DNA of 64,000 nt from a virus: IMG/VR virus record IMGVR_UViG_3300018080_000118, positions 1-64,000 of that record; one strand, written 5' to 3'. Below are positions 51,314 through 60,986 of the stretch, in pieces. The notes under the pieces were generated by a model. It worked only from the letters and a program-made list of their open reading frames with translations, had not been told where the DNA came from and ran no database searches. How positions within the stretch are numbered: the stretch's first letter is position 1; the number at the start of each line of letters is the position of its first letter. The position numbers and the translations under genes are program-made.

Positions 51314-51487
51314 ATGGAGATGATTACGATGGTAGCACATCTGCTGCAACACCATCCGGACGTGCTGTTCGACCGCACGCCCACTCCGATTCCATGTCCG
51401 TGCTGCGGGGACCTGTTGTTTCCTGCACCAGGCGGGCTGGTATGCGAGTGCGGCACCTACGTCGCAACACACAAAGTAGCAGCATGA
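51314..51487 (+). CDS. small zinc-ribbon protein, 57 aa
   Basis: The frame ATG-GAG-ATG encodes an N-terminal helix and then PCPCCGDLLF and VCECGTYVA, four Cys in a CxxC...CxC ribbon. The weak site GGTAGGA precedes it. A second frame, starting at ATG 51268 with a stronger ribosome site and ending at 51525, overlaps it; only the first part (MMREIAYFAAEKLG) of that frame looks natural. Zinc ribbons are frequent in transcription factors, so a link to the adjacent polymerase is possible (inference). The remaining gap to 51548 holds only a 13-codon frame. Confidence 0.55.
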   Translation: MEMITMVAHLLQHHPDVLFDRTPTPIPCPCCGDLLFPAPGGLVCECGTYVATHKVAA

Positions 51488-51547
51488 GTGACTTTCCGCT
51501 GAACTCAGTTAGAATTATCAGGTAATAACTGATGAGGCGGACGCTCC

Positions 51548-54500
51548 ATGTTCACAGCTACTGAAAGCTTCTCGGCTCTTCTGAACCGAGTGAAGGACCT
51601 CGTTGCCCGCACTTTTCCTGTAGAAGGCAAGAATCACACCGTCCGTGTGTCCAACCTTCGCTGGGAAAATGTCGACGCTAAGTTCTACAGCGATCCCGAT
51701 ATCCACAAGGAGTACAAGACCAAGGGTAAGACCCTGTCCGCGCGCCTCGTTGGGAATGTCAGCATCGTCGACAACAAGAGCCGAAAGGTCATCGCGCAGG
51801 AAAGCGGATACCCCCTTTCTCTCGTTCCACACATCACGAGCAAGCAAGCCTTCATCATCGGGGGCAAGGACGTCCAGGTGGTGAACCAGCTGCGCCTCAA
51901 GCCTGGCACGTACACCCGCTACATGGCCGACAACAACGTCGAGACCTTCATCAACACGCCGGGTGGCGGCTATCGGGTCCAGTTTGACCGCGAACGCAAG
52001 ATCTTCCGCGTGCGCGTCGGCCAGTCCACCTACGTCTACCTCTATCCCGTGCTGATGGGCATGGGTGTGCCTGAGGAACAGCTGCGCCGCATCTGGGGCA
52101 ACGAGATCCTCAACGTCAACCGGCAGTATAACCGGCCCGACGAGATGGCAAAGCTCTACCGCAAGTTGCGCCCGTATGCCCCGCAGCCCAAGGACAAGAC
52201 AGAGTTGGCCCAGGCTGTCATCTCGTTCTTCAAGTCGAAGCCTCTTGACCCCGACATCACCAAGCTGACCCTGGGCTCGCCCTACAAGCAGATCGAACCC
52301 AAGGTCTTGGTGGCGGCATCGGAGAAAGCCCTGAAGCTCGCGCAGGGCAAGGCGAAGGCAGACGACACGGAGAACTTGGCCTACAAGAGCATCCATTCCG
52401 TCGAGGACTTCATCCCGGAAAAGATCGAGAGAGCGGTGCCAGCCATTCGGCGCTCCATCGAGCGTGAGCTGAACAGGCGGCAGTTCATGTCCCGGAAGAA
52501 CAAGGTCATGGACGCGGTGCCTCCGTCACTCTTCACTACCCCCGTGCTCTCCTTTTTTACGCAGAGCGAGTTCACGCGGTACAGCGACCAGAACAACCCG
52601 CTGGACATGGCGTCGGTCAACGCCCTGACAACTACCTTGGGCGAGGGCGGCATCAGCTCGGTTCATGCTGTGACCGACAGGCTCCGCACCGTGCACCCAA
52701 GCCATGCAGGTGTGCTGGACCCTCTCGCCACGCCGGAAGGAACGCGTATCGGCATCACCGGCCACCTCTCCGCTGGTGCCCGAAAGATCGGCAACGATCT
52801 CGGCCTCCAGGTCATTGATCCGAAGACGGGCCGCGAGGTGACCAGGAAGATCTTCGACCTGGAAGACAAGGCGGTGGCTTTCTACGATCAGTACGACTTC
52901 CGTGGCAAGAAGCCGCGCCCGAAATCCCAGATGGTAAAGGCGCGTATCAAGGGAGAGCTGAAGGAGATCCCCTCTGGCCAGGTGGACTTCATCTTTGCCC
53001 ACCCATCTCGTTTCTTCGGCGTTGTCTCGAATGCCATCCCGTTCCTGCACACGAACAGCCCGAACCGCGCCCTCATGGCGGGCAGGCACCTGGAGCAGGC
53101 GGTCCCTCTGAAGAATCCCGACGTGCCCAGCGTGCAGGCGAAGTTCGGACGAAAAGGTTTCGAGACCACGACGGGGAAGCTGCTGGCATCCAAGTCTCCG
53201 GTCACCGGAATCGTCACGACAGTCAGAAAGAACGCCATCACGATCCGGGGAGACGATGGTAAGACCCACACCGTGAAGCTGCACGACCACTACCCGCTCA
53301 ACTCCAATGCGTTCCTGCACGAGCGGCCTATCGTGACCAAGGGCCAGCGCGTCAAGAAGGACCAGACGATCGCCGACTCTGACTTCACCCGGGATGGAGC
53401 CCTGGCGATGGGCAAGACGCTCAGAACAGCCTACATGCCGTACAAGGGCTATAACTTCGAAGACGGCGTGGTTGTCTCTGAGTCTGCTGCGAAGAAACTC
53501 ACCAGCGTGCACAAGCATGAGATCCGGCTCAACCTGGATCCCACGATCTCCGTGGGCCTCTCCAAGCTGCTGGCTCTGTTCCCGGCGTACAACGAAGGGC
53601 TGGATAGGTCCAAGTACGGGGCAAACGGTTTGGTGAAGAAGGGAACCGTTCTGCAGCCCGAGGAGCTCGTCATCCCTGCTGTCAGGAAGGTGAAGGTCCA
53701 CGAAGACTTCGACTACTCGAAACTGCACAAGGCCCTAAAGAACCAGTGGCTGGACGTCTCGATGAAGTGGGACGGGCATGGGCCAGCCGAAGTCGTCGAC
53801 GTGGTGAAGACCCGAGGATTCGTGTCGATCTACGTCAAGACTGATGAGCAGCTGGAGGTGGGGGACAAACTCTCCCATCGCGCCGGTGGCAAGGGCATTG
53901 TCACGGCCATCTTGCCGGACAACGAGATGTACCAGGACTCCAAGGGGAACGTCATCGACCTGCTCTACAACCCGGCCAGCGTGCTGGGGCGGGCGAACCC
54001 GGGCCAACTTCTCGAAGCGGCTGCCGGGAAGGTCTCCGAGAAGACGAAGACACCCTATCTGGTGGACAATTTCGACAAGCCTGGCGATGCGCTAAAAGAT
54101 GTCCAAGCAGCCATGCGGGCCGCTGGTGTCAAAGACACCGAGGAGATCTACGACCCCACCACCAACAAGAAGATCCCGAACATCAACGTCGGGAATGTGC
54201 ACTTCATCAAGCTGCGTCACCAGGTGTCCAAAAAGCTCTCTGCCCGAGGGAACGACTCCTACACCCATGACGAGACTCCCGCGAGAATCACGGGCAAGAA
54301 GGCCAACCCGCTGGCTATCGGGTCCATGGAGCTCTATTCCCTTCTGTCCGGGGGCGGCACCGCTTTTCTGCGGGACGCGTCCACGATCAAGTCCCAGAAG
54401 AATGACGAATACTGGCGAGCTGTCCAGCTTGGATTGCCGCTCCCACCAGTACGGACCCCTTTTGTGGTCGACAAGTTCACTACCTTCATGCGCGGTGCCG

Positions 54501-57500
54501 GCATCGACCTGAAGCAAGAGGGGACGAAGCTCAAGGCGCTCCCGCTCATCGACAAGGAGATCGCTATCCAGAGCAATGGCGAGATCAAGAGTCCTGGCGT
54601 TGTGAAGGCAAACGACTTGTCGCCTGAGAAGGGTGGTCTCTTCGACCGTGCAATTACTGGGGGCTATGACGGGAACTATTGGAACCATATCGAGCTGGAG
54701 AGCGAGATCCCCAACCCTCTGATGGACGACGCTATCGTCGGTGTGCTGGCACCGAGCATCAAGAAGAAGCAATTCAACCAGATCGTCAATGGCACCGTCT
54801 TCATCACGCCGGACGGTCGGCTCACCACTGAATCCAAGGGCAACAAGACGGGAGGCGCGGGACTCAAGATTCTTCTGAGCAAGATTAACGTCGATGCGGA
54901 GCTGAAGAAAGCTCGTAGAGACATCAAGAATCAGCGAGGTGCTCGGAGGAATGTCACAGCGAAAAGACTGCGGTTCCTGCGCGCACTCAAGCAGCTCGGC
55001 CTGAGTCCTGTCGAGGCCTACCTGAACAAGCACGTGCCTGTGATCCCTGCCAAGTTCCGGCCCATCTATCCAAACCCGGATGGCTCGCTCAACGTGTCGG
55101 ACCCTATTCACGGCTATCGCGAAGTCATCATGATCAACAACCAGATCAAGGACCTGAAGCGGTTCGGCGTGGACGACAAGAACCTTGCCCCTCTCCGCAC
55201 ACAGCTCTACGGGGCCGTCCGGGGTCTCGTTGGGCTACAGGAGCCGCTGACCAGGAACAAGAACTTCCGAGGCTTCCTGAGCACTATCAAGGGCAAGCAG
55301 AACAAGTTCGGTTTCTTCCAGGGGCGCGTGCTCAAGCGGCGTCAGGACCTCACCGGCCGCTCTACGATCATCCCCGATCCGAAACTCGGCATCGATCAGG
55401 TAAAGATCCCTGACGAGATGGCCTTCGTCATCTACAAGCCCTACATCATGCAGAAGCTCCGGGCTCTGGGCCACATGCCTCTGCGTGCCAGGGAGCTCAT
55501 CGAGAAGCGAGATCCCATCGCACGCTCTGCGTTGACCGAGGTCCTCAAAGAGAGGCCCGTCCTTCTGAACCGTGCACCGACGCTGCACAAGTTCGGCCTC
55601 CTCTCCTTCAAGCCTACGCTGACCTCTGGGAAGGCCATCAAGATCAATCCTCTGGTGGTCGGTGGCTTCAACGCGGACTTCGATGGCGACGCCATGCAGG
55701 TCCACGTTCCTGTGTCCGAGGAAGCTCGTCGCGAGGCGATGACCAAACTGCTGCCCAGCTCCAACCTATTCAGCCCGAGAGACGACACGCTTGTGCACGG
55801 TCCGTCGAAGGAGATGATCCTGGGCATCTACCTGATGACCACGCCGGAGGGAAAAGCTCTTCGAGCCAGGTCCGCCGCCGATGTCCTCGCCCGATACAAG
55901 TCGGGCAAGATCCAGGTCAATCAGGCCATGAAGGTAGGGGCGAAGACGATCTGTGCCGGACAGGTCATCTTCAATGAGGCGCTGCCCAAGGAAGTTCGTC
56001 CGGGCTATATCCCGATCGACAAGAAGAAGCTGATGCTCCTCCTGTCCGACCTCGCCAGGAAGAAACCACAGATCTCGGGTCAGGTCATCTCGAAGGTGAA
56101 GGATCTCGGGAACAAATACGTTACCGAGGTGGGCTTCTCTGTCGGGCTCAAGGATCTGGAGTTCCCGTACGCTGACCGAGATAAGATCCTGGCCCAGGCA
56201 GCAAAGGTGTCCAAGCGAGTAGGCTTCGCCAAGGCCTATGCAGCGGCTGGCGACAAGCTCGAAGCCCACATGAAGAAGAAGCTCGCCAAGAGCAACCGCT
56301 TCGTGGTGGGGGCCACAACGTCGGGTGCCTTCGGGAAGCCGAACCAGGTGATGCAAACGATCGCCTCTCCGGTAGCCGTGACCGATCATGAGGGAAAGGT
56401 AATCCCCATTCCCATCAAGAAGTCTCTGGCGGAGGGGCTGGACATTGGTAGTTACTGGTCGATCATCCCGGGCTCCAGAAAGGGCCTCGTGGACAAGGGC
56501 CTTTCTACGGCGGATACCGGGGCCTTTGGCAAGATGCTCATCGCAGCCACGGTGGACACCATGGTATCCATGCGTGACTGCGGAACTCGCGAAGGCATCA
56601 CGCTCCCGATCACGGACCAGGACGCCCTGGATCGTGTTGTGGCGAAGGGGGCGTACCGGGGCAAGGTCACTACTCCGGCCCTGATCCGAACACTGAAAGC
56701 TCGCGGAAAGAAGACCATCGATGTGCGGTCGCCCCTTCACTGCAAGGCGCAGCGCGGCATCTGCGCGAAGTGTTTCGGTCTTCTGGAGAATGGGCAATTC
56801 CCGTCCATCGGATACCATATTGGAACCCTCGCCGGTCAGACCATCGCCGAGCCTATGACGCAGCTCACCCTTCGAGCTTTCCATACCGGCGGTACAATCG
56901 GCGGGGGCACCGTGGGCTTTCCTCGCCTCAAGCAGATCCTGGAGATGCCTACCAACGTGCGAGGAAAGGCGACGCTGGCTAAGGTCGATGGCAAGGTCTC
57001 CAACGTCAAGAAGTCTGCCGCAGGTGGTTGGGAGGTCACGATCGACTCTATGGCCCACTTCGTGCCGCAGGAGCAGGGGCTCGGTGTGCGCATCGGAAGT
57101 CGGGTCAAGGCAGGAGACAAGATCTCGCTCGGCGGTGTGGTGAAGCCCCAGGAGTTGCTGGAGGCTACCAACGACATCCGCAAGGTGCAGGACCACATCA
57201 TCGGGGATATCAACAACGAGGTGTTTGGCCCCTCAGGTATCCGGGTCAAACGGAAGATCCTTGAGACCGCCATCCAGCCCATGACCAATAGGGCCGAAGT
57301 GACAGATCCCGGCGACGGAGACGTTGCCTTCGGGGTACACACAGGAGACGTCGTACAGCTCAACAAGCTCGACAGCATGAACAGGAAGCTAAAGGCCAAG
57401 AAGAAGAACCTCATCCAGTACATCCCAGCGCTCCTGTCCATACGGAAAGTTCCTCAGTATCACGACGACTTCATCGGGCAGCTCGTTGCCGAGAGGCCCC

Positions 57501-57784
57501 ACCGCACCCTGAAGATGGCACCCTCGCTTGCTGCGAAGTCTGACATCGGTCCTGGTGGTCATCCGATCGCGACCTATGCTTTCGGCAAGTTCTTCAACAC
57601 CAAACCAGCGCTCAACCAGAAGAGCTACGTGAAGACAGCGGAGGAGATCGTCGAAGAGCTCGACGAGCTGTCCGCTGTCGTAGAGCCGGACGCCCCCCTT
57701 GAGGCAGACGGCGCGCTGGATACCGATGTCTCAGACGCTCTCGGCGATTTGCTGACAACTCTGGGAGTGGTCAAGGAGGAGTAA
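51548..57784 (+). CDS. fused beta/beta-prime multisubunit-type RNA polymerase
   Basis: A 2078-residue single chain joining both large subunits of bacterial-type RNA polymerase. Beta-like part (about 1-1000): DQNNPLD at about 347, HPSHAGVLDPLATPEGTR, GYNFEDGVVVSE near 635, and a beta C-terminal GSMELYSLLSGGG. Beta-prime part: LNRAPTLHKFGLLSF, the catalytic NADFDGDAMQVHVP near 1375 with the three magnesium-binding Asp, and the second zinc site (MRDCGTREG plus CKAQRGICAKC near 1731). GQTIAEPMTQLTLRAFHTGG near 1770 is the trigger-loop region. The first beta-prime zinc site is missing. It is about 700 residues shorter than E. coli beta plus beta-prime. No alpha, omega or sigma gene is seen. Confidence 0.95.
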   Translation: MFTATESFSALLNRVKDLVARTFPVEGKNHTVRVSNLRWENVDAKFYSDPDIHKEYKTKGKTLSARLVGNVSIVDNKSRKVIAQESGYPLSLVPHITSKQAFIIGGKDVQVVNQLRLKPGTYTRYMADNNVETFINTPGGGYRVQFDRERKIFRVRVGQSTYVYLYPVLMGMGVPEEQLRRIWGNEILNVNRQYNRPDEMAKLYRKLRPYAPQPKDKTELAQAVISFFKSKPLDPDITKLTLGSPYKQIEPKVLVAASEKALKLAQGKAKADDTENLAYKSIHSVEDFIPEKIERAVPAIRRSIERELNRRQFMSRKNKVMDAVPPSLFTTPVLSFFTQSEFTRYSDQNNPLDMASVNALTTTLGEGGISSVHAVTDRLRTVHPSHAGVLDPLATPEGTRIGITGHLSAGARKIGNDLGLQVIDPKTGREVTRKIFDLEDKAVAFYDQYDFRGKKPRPKSQMVKARIKGELKEIPSGQVDFIFAHPSRFFGVVSNAIPFLHTNSPNRALMAGRHLEQAVPLKNPDVPSVQAKFGRKGFETTTGKLLASKSPVTGIVTTVRKNAITIRGDDGKTHTVKLHDHYPLNSNAFLHERPIVTKGQRVKKDQTIADSDFTRDGALAMGKTLRTAYMPYKGYNFEDGVVVSESAAKKLTSVHKHEIRLNLDPTISVGLSKLLALFPAYNEGLDRSKYGANGLVKKGTVLQPEELVIPAVRKVKVHEDFDYSKLHKALKNQWLDVSMKWDGHGPAEVVDVVKTRGFVSIYVKTDEQLEVGDKLSHRAGGKGIVTAILPDNEMYQDSKGNVIDLLYNPASVLGRANPGQLLEAAAGKVSEKTKTPYLVDNFDKPGDALKDVQAAMRAAGVKDTEEIYDPTTNKKIPNINVGNVHFIKLRHQVSKKLSARGNDSYTHDETPARITGKKANPLAIGSMELYSLLSGGGTAFLRDASTIKSQKNDEYWRAVQLGLPLPPVRTPFVVDKFTTFMRGAGIDLKQEGTKLKALPLIDKEIAIQSNGEIKSPGVVKANDLSPEKGGLFDRAITGGYDGNYWNHIELESEIPNPLMDDAIVGVLAPSIKKKQFNQIVNGTVFITPDGRLTTESKGNKTGGAGLKILLSKINVDAELKKARRDIKNQRGARRNVTAKRLRFLRALKQLGLSPVEAYLNKHVPVIPAKFRPIYPNPDGSLNVSDPIHGYREVIMINNQIKDLKRFGVDDKNLAPLRTQLYGAVRGLVGLQEPLTRNKNFRGFLSTIKGKQNKFGFFQGRVLKRRQDLTGRSTIIPDPKLGIDQVKIPDEMAFVIYKPYIMQKLRALGHMPLRARELIEKRDPIARSALTEVLKERPVLLNRAPTLHKFGLLSFKPTLTSGKAIKINPLVVGGFNADFDGDAMQVHVPVSEEARREAMTKLLPSSNLFSPRDDTLVHGPSKEMILGIYLMTTPEGKALRARSAADVLARYKSGKIQVNQAMKVGAKTICAGQVIFNEALPKEVRPGYIPIDKKKLMLLLSDLARKKPQISGQVISKVKDLGNKYVTEVGFSVGLKDLEFPYADRDKILAQAAKVSKRVGFAKAYAAAGDKLEAHMKKKLAKSNRFVVGATTSGAFGKPNQVMQTIASPVAVTDHEGKVIPIPIKKSLAEGLDIGSYWSIIPGSRKGLVDKGLSTADTGAFGKMLIAATVDTMVSMRDCGTREGITLPITDQDALDRVVAKGAYRGKVTTPALIRTLKARGKKTIDVRSPLHCKAQRGICAKCFGLLENGQFPSIGYHIGTLAGQTIAEPMTQLTLRAFHTGGTIGGGTVGFPRLKQILEMPTNVRGKATLAKVDGKVSNVKKSAAGGWEVTIDSMAHFVPQEQGLGVRIGSRVKAGDKISLGGVVKPQELLEATNDIRKVQDHIIGDINNEVFGPSGIRVKRKILETAIQPMTNRAEVTDPGDGDVAFGVHTGDVVQLNKLDSMNRKLKAKKKNLIQYIPALLSIRKVPQYHDDFIGQLVAERPHRTLKMAPSLAAKSDIGPGGHPIATYAFGKFFNTKPALNQKSYVKTAEEIVEELDELSAVVEPDAPLEADGALDTDVSDALGDLLTTLGVVKEE
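57753..57773. repeat. palindromic operator-like site, copy 4
   Basis: GACAACTCTGGGAGTGGTC inside the last codons of the RNA polymerase gene, 10 bp before the start of the next gene; GGAG again acts near the ribosome site. Confidence 0.55.
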
Positions 57785-59313
57785 TGCCTCAGCGCGGCGA
57801 GGCCTTTGGCCGATTCAGGACGGACGACGACACGCCCCCAATTCTTCGCGGCGGAGAGATCGTCAGCTACAACCCAGAGACGGATCTCTACACGGTCAAT
57901 GTGGACGGCTTCGGCGACATCGACTCCATGCGCGCCGTCAAGTACGGGGTGTACCGGCCCTACCCTGAAGAGACCCGAGTCATTTGCGTGTGCATGCGTG
58001 GGGTCTATTGGTCCATTATCGGCGGTCTTCCCAAATGGCAGAAGCCCGAGGATCCCCCCAAGTCACCAGCAGACACCATTGCTGCGCAAGACAAGGAGCT
58101 TCGGCGCGCCACAGCAGACAAGTATCAGGTCTTCGCCGCCAGCGCCCGGAAGCTTGACGAGGAGCTGCACTACGAAGGTGACTCGGTCCTCGACAACAAC
58201 AAGGGCAGCTTCATCAAGATCCTGGAGAGCGGCGATATCTGGGGCCTTGCCTCCTACGCCTGCTTCTTTCTTCTCAGTAAGGTGAAGAACGTCTTCATCG
58301 CCAGGGCACGGGACGCCCTCATCAGCTTCGCGGGATTCATCTTCAATGTGGAGACGGACACCAGCGTCAAGCAGGCAACGGCAAAGCTCGATGTGACAGG
58401 CGATCAGAAGGAGGAGTCTGATCCCGACTTCTCTGTGCGTGCGGGGTATCTTGGCGGCCAGGATCTCTTCGAGCAGAAGATGTCTACTGCCCCATCCCAG
58501 ATGCCAGAGCTGCTCTTGCCCACCACTAACGTGGCAGGAGGTGTTGGTGACGTTAGTTCTCTGGACGCTCTCTCCACGGAAACACCCTCGGTATCTTCCT
58601 CGATGGCTGACGCCTCGGGGACCCCTGTAGCCACCAAGGACGGCCGTGTTCTCTGGACGCTGCTCGGGGATCACACGCTGCTGGAGGTAGACAATGCGTC
58701 GGAGGAGGTCAGACTTTCTAGGGTGAGCGCACAGAGAAACGCCCGAACAGGCGCTCCGCGCAACACCGAGAAAGACACCAAGCAAGTTCGCCTTAACGGC
58801 AGCGAGCTCGCCCTCCAGTGGAAAGACCGCTGGGTCTCGTTGAACGACAGTCGAGTGTCTGTGTCCTACGGGGACAACTACTTCTCCGTGGACGACAAGA
58901 AGCTTTCGATGGTCTTCGGCGAGAATTTTATCATTGTGAACAAGAACGGCGTTCAGATAAAAGGATACCTGGAATTGGTTGGTGGCAGCATCAATCTTGT
59001 TGACGAAACCGTGGGCGCGGCGTATCGCCCCGAGACCGGCGGCGTGGCTGCGGAAGGCATCGCGAACATGCAGTTCAGCAGCCTCCCGCTGCCCAAGCTG
59101 GATTTGACGATGAATCTGACAGTGAACAAGCTGGCCCTGGTGAACGAGGTCTTCCTGCCCGCGTACGACCAGGACATGCTGGAGCTGCAGAAGCACTCGC
59201 ATCCTCTGGACCCGAACAAGACGACCGCGCTGCCCGCCCCGGATCTGGCGAAGAACCTCGACCAGCCAACCAAACAGTCCCAGAAATCGGCCCTAACCTC
59301 AAACGTAGTCTAG
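57784..59313 (+). CDS. baseplate spike-like protein (gp5/V-like OB fold, tentative)
   Basis: A 509-residue protein starting one base before the RNAP stop ends (TAATG). Residues 18-85 (GGEIVSYNPETDLYTVNVDG ... VICVCMRGVYWSIIGGLP) look like the small OB-fold domain of baseplate spike proteins. Residues 300-400 contain short regular strands with Asp/Gly turns (SVSYGDNYFSVDDKKLSMVF), as in the beta-helix of a spike. The C terminus is Pro/Lys-rich and disordered. Spikes pierce the outer barrier in contractile injection. It ends in TAG. No lysozyme domain is seen. Confidence 0.45.
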   Translation: MPQRGEAFGRFRTDDDTPPILRGGEIVSYNPETDLYTVNVDGFGDIDSMRAVKYGVYRPYPEETRVICVCMRGVYWSIIGGLPKWQKPEDPPKSPADTIAAQDKELRRATADKYQVFAASARKLDEELHYEGDSVLDNNKGSFIKILESGDIWGLASYACFFLLSKVKNVFIARARDALISFAGFIFNVETDTSVKQATAKLDVTGDQKEESDPDFSVRAGYLGGQDLFEQKMSTAPSQMPELLLPTTNVAGGVGDVSSLDALSTETPSVSSSMADASGTPVATKDGRVLWTLLGDHTLLEVDNASEEVRLSRVSAQRNARTGAPRNTEKDTKQVRLNGSELALQWKDRWVSLNDSRVSVSYGDNYFSVDDKKLSMVFGENFIIVNKNGVQIKGYLELVGGSINLVDETVGAAYRPETGGVAAEGIANMQFSSLPLPKLDLTMNLTVNKLALVNEVFLPAYDQDMLELQKHSHPLDPNKTTALPAPDLAKNLDQPTKQSQKSALTSNVV

Positions 59314-59322
59314 GAGTGAACC

Positions 59323-60978
59323 ATGGAGCCTCTCTTTCTGACCCCGACGGACAGCTTCGAGAAGGAAGCGAACATCAAGCTGGAGCGGGACACCAAGCAG
59401 TGGCCGGAGAACATTACGGCCTTCCTGCACCAGGCTTATCCGTGGATCACCGATGCGAAGATCCAGGTGAACTTCAATCGCGTCGACGACGAGGAGGGCG
59501 CGGGTGTGGGGCAGGTGCAGCTCGACGACAAGGCCTCCATCCCGATCGTTATCGAGAACTTCAAGCTGCAGCCTCTCGATGTCTTCTGGGCAGGTGGCAA
59601 GCTGCAGCCTCTCACGAAGCAGGCCCTGCTTTCCGTTCTCGAAGGGACAGAGCTCGGCCGGCCAATCGCCCCTCGGAAGAGCGGCGCTGGCGATATGGCC
59701 CTTCTGTCGCGGACCCAGGTCCCGTACGACGGCCGCTACGTCTATGCGCATCAGCTGGACCTTTCCAAGGATGACATCTTCAAGGCAGCGCAAGAAGCCT
59801 TCGGCTACGCCGATCTTGCCACGGCGCTCAACACCAACCCCATCTTCAAGGAGGTCCTCACGGACTGGATGAAGACGGCGGGTGTGTCCAAGATCGCTGA
59901 GGCCAAGGCCCCTTCCTCGAATGCCGGGACTCACATCAGCATGACTCCTGGTGAGAAGATCCAGGAGAAGAAGGTCGAGGATCACAAGGAAGGCGAGAAC
60001 CACCGGCCCAAGAAAGAGAATCTCATCGAGAAGGAGACCCATCATCCTGGCGTCGTCAAGAAGGCCGGGGTCTTCGATCTCCCCATGGGGATGCAGAAGG
60101 TCGCGTGCATCGTGGCCAACCACATCGTCTCACTAGACGGCCACATCAAGGAAGACCAGATGGCCGCTTTCGAGCTTTCTGGTGATCGGTACTACTACGG
60201 CGCGAACTTCGTCGGCTACCGCAACAAGGGGCTGGAAAAGATCGCGGCCTTCGGCACGAATCGGGTCCAGGGCTGGGGAGCGTTCGTCCTCCAGACCGCC
60301 GATCCCACAGAGACTATCGCGACGGAACCTCTCAAGGTTCTTTTCCGCGAGCACACCGCTGAGGGTTTCGACAAGATTGCCGTGGAGACCATCGCCGGTC
60401 GGCGCGATCTCTTCATCTCGGAGGACGTCAAGAACTGGGCCGAGATCGATGGCGATCTCCACCTGAGCAGCAAGTGGACCTTCAAGCCGTGCGGCAAGAT
60501 GGAGAAGGTCTCGGGCTACATGCCCGTGTCGCCCACGGGCGCTGCTGTCCTGGAGAAATTCGCGGAGTGGCTGTCGCAGCCCCAGGAGCAGACGCCAGAG
60601 ACGACCAGTGTCGCGCCGAAGAATCTCTTCAAGGAGGCGGCCGCCATCCAGCCTGCCTCCATGTGGTTCCCGTTGTCCAACGCCCAGGGCACCAAGCTGA
60701 CGAAGGTCGCCGTGGACGTCAGCACCAACGAAGCCAAGAAGACGGTCGACACCCTACTCGGCCTCAACTTCATCACTCCGGAGAACTCCTACAAGTTCGC
60801 GGAGCAGCTGGAGAAAATCTCCGAAGCGAAGGAGGCTTGTGCAAAACTTCTCCTCGCTTCTCGTCTCGGTCTGCCGCTGCGCCACGCGCCGCTCAAGACC
60901 GCCATGTTCGCGCTCGACGCAGCTGAGCTGGATCTCGCCCAGTTCAACAATGTAGTGAGTGGATCTGATCAGCACTAA
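59323..60978 (+). CDS. virion-associated protein with repeated (K/R)IA segments
   Basis: A 551-residue protein with the site GGAGTGAACC. N-terminal 150 residues are mixed, residues 180-240 are Lys/Glu/His-rich and probably disordered, and residues 245-420 form a beta-rich domain (ANHIVSLDGHIKEDQ, DRYYYGANFVGY). Short patterns LEKIAAF, FDKIAVE and LTKVAVD recur. Not a family I know. It lies between the spike-like gene and a cysteine protease, in a coupled operon. Confidence 0.55.
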   Translation: MEPLFLTPTDSFEKEANIKLERDTKQWPENITAFLHQAYPWITDAKIQVNFNRVDDEEGAGVGQVQLDDKASIPIVIENFKLQPLDVFWAGGKLQPLTKQALLSVLEGTELGRPIAPRKSGAGDMALLSRTQVPYDGRYVYAHQLDLSKDDIFKAAQEAFGYADLATALNTNPIFKEVLTDWMKTAGVSKIAEAKAPSSNAGTHISMTPGEKIQEKKVEDHKEGENHRPKKENLIEKETHHPGVVKKAGVFDLPMGMQKVACIVANHIVSLDGHIKEDQMAAFELSGDRYYYGANFVGYRNKGLEKIAAFGTNRVQGWGAFVLQTADPTETIATEPLKVLFREHTAEGFDKIAVETIAGRRDLFISEDVKNWAEIDGDLHLSSKWTFKPCGKMEKVSGYMPVSPTGAAVLEKFAEWLSQPQEQTPETTSVAPKNLFKEAAAIQPASMWFPLSNAQGTKLTKVAVDVSTNEAKKTVDTLLGLNFITPENSYKFAEQLEKISEAKEACAKLLLASRLGLPLRHAPLKTAMFALDAAELDLAQFNNVVSGSDQH

Positions 60979-60986
60979 GAGGACGC

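Noticed and set aside
51268-51525. 85-residue frame with a strong ribosome site before the polymerase
   Set aside because: Its last 60 residues are the out-of-frame shadow of the zinc-ribbon protein; the first 15 residues may be real or a frameshift leader, but this cannot be settled here.
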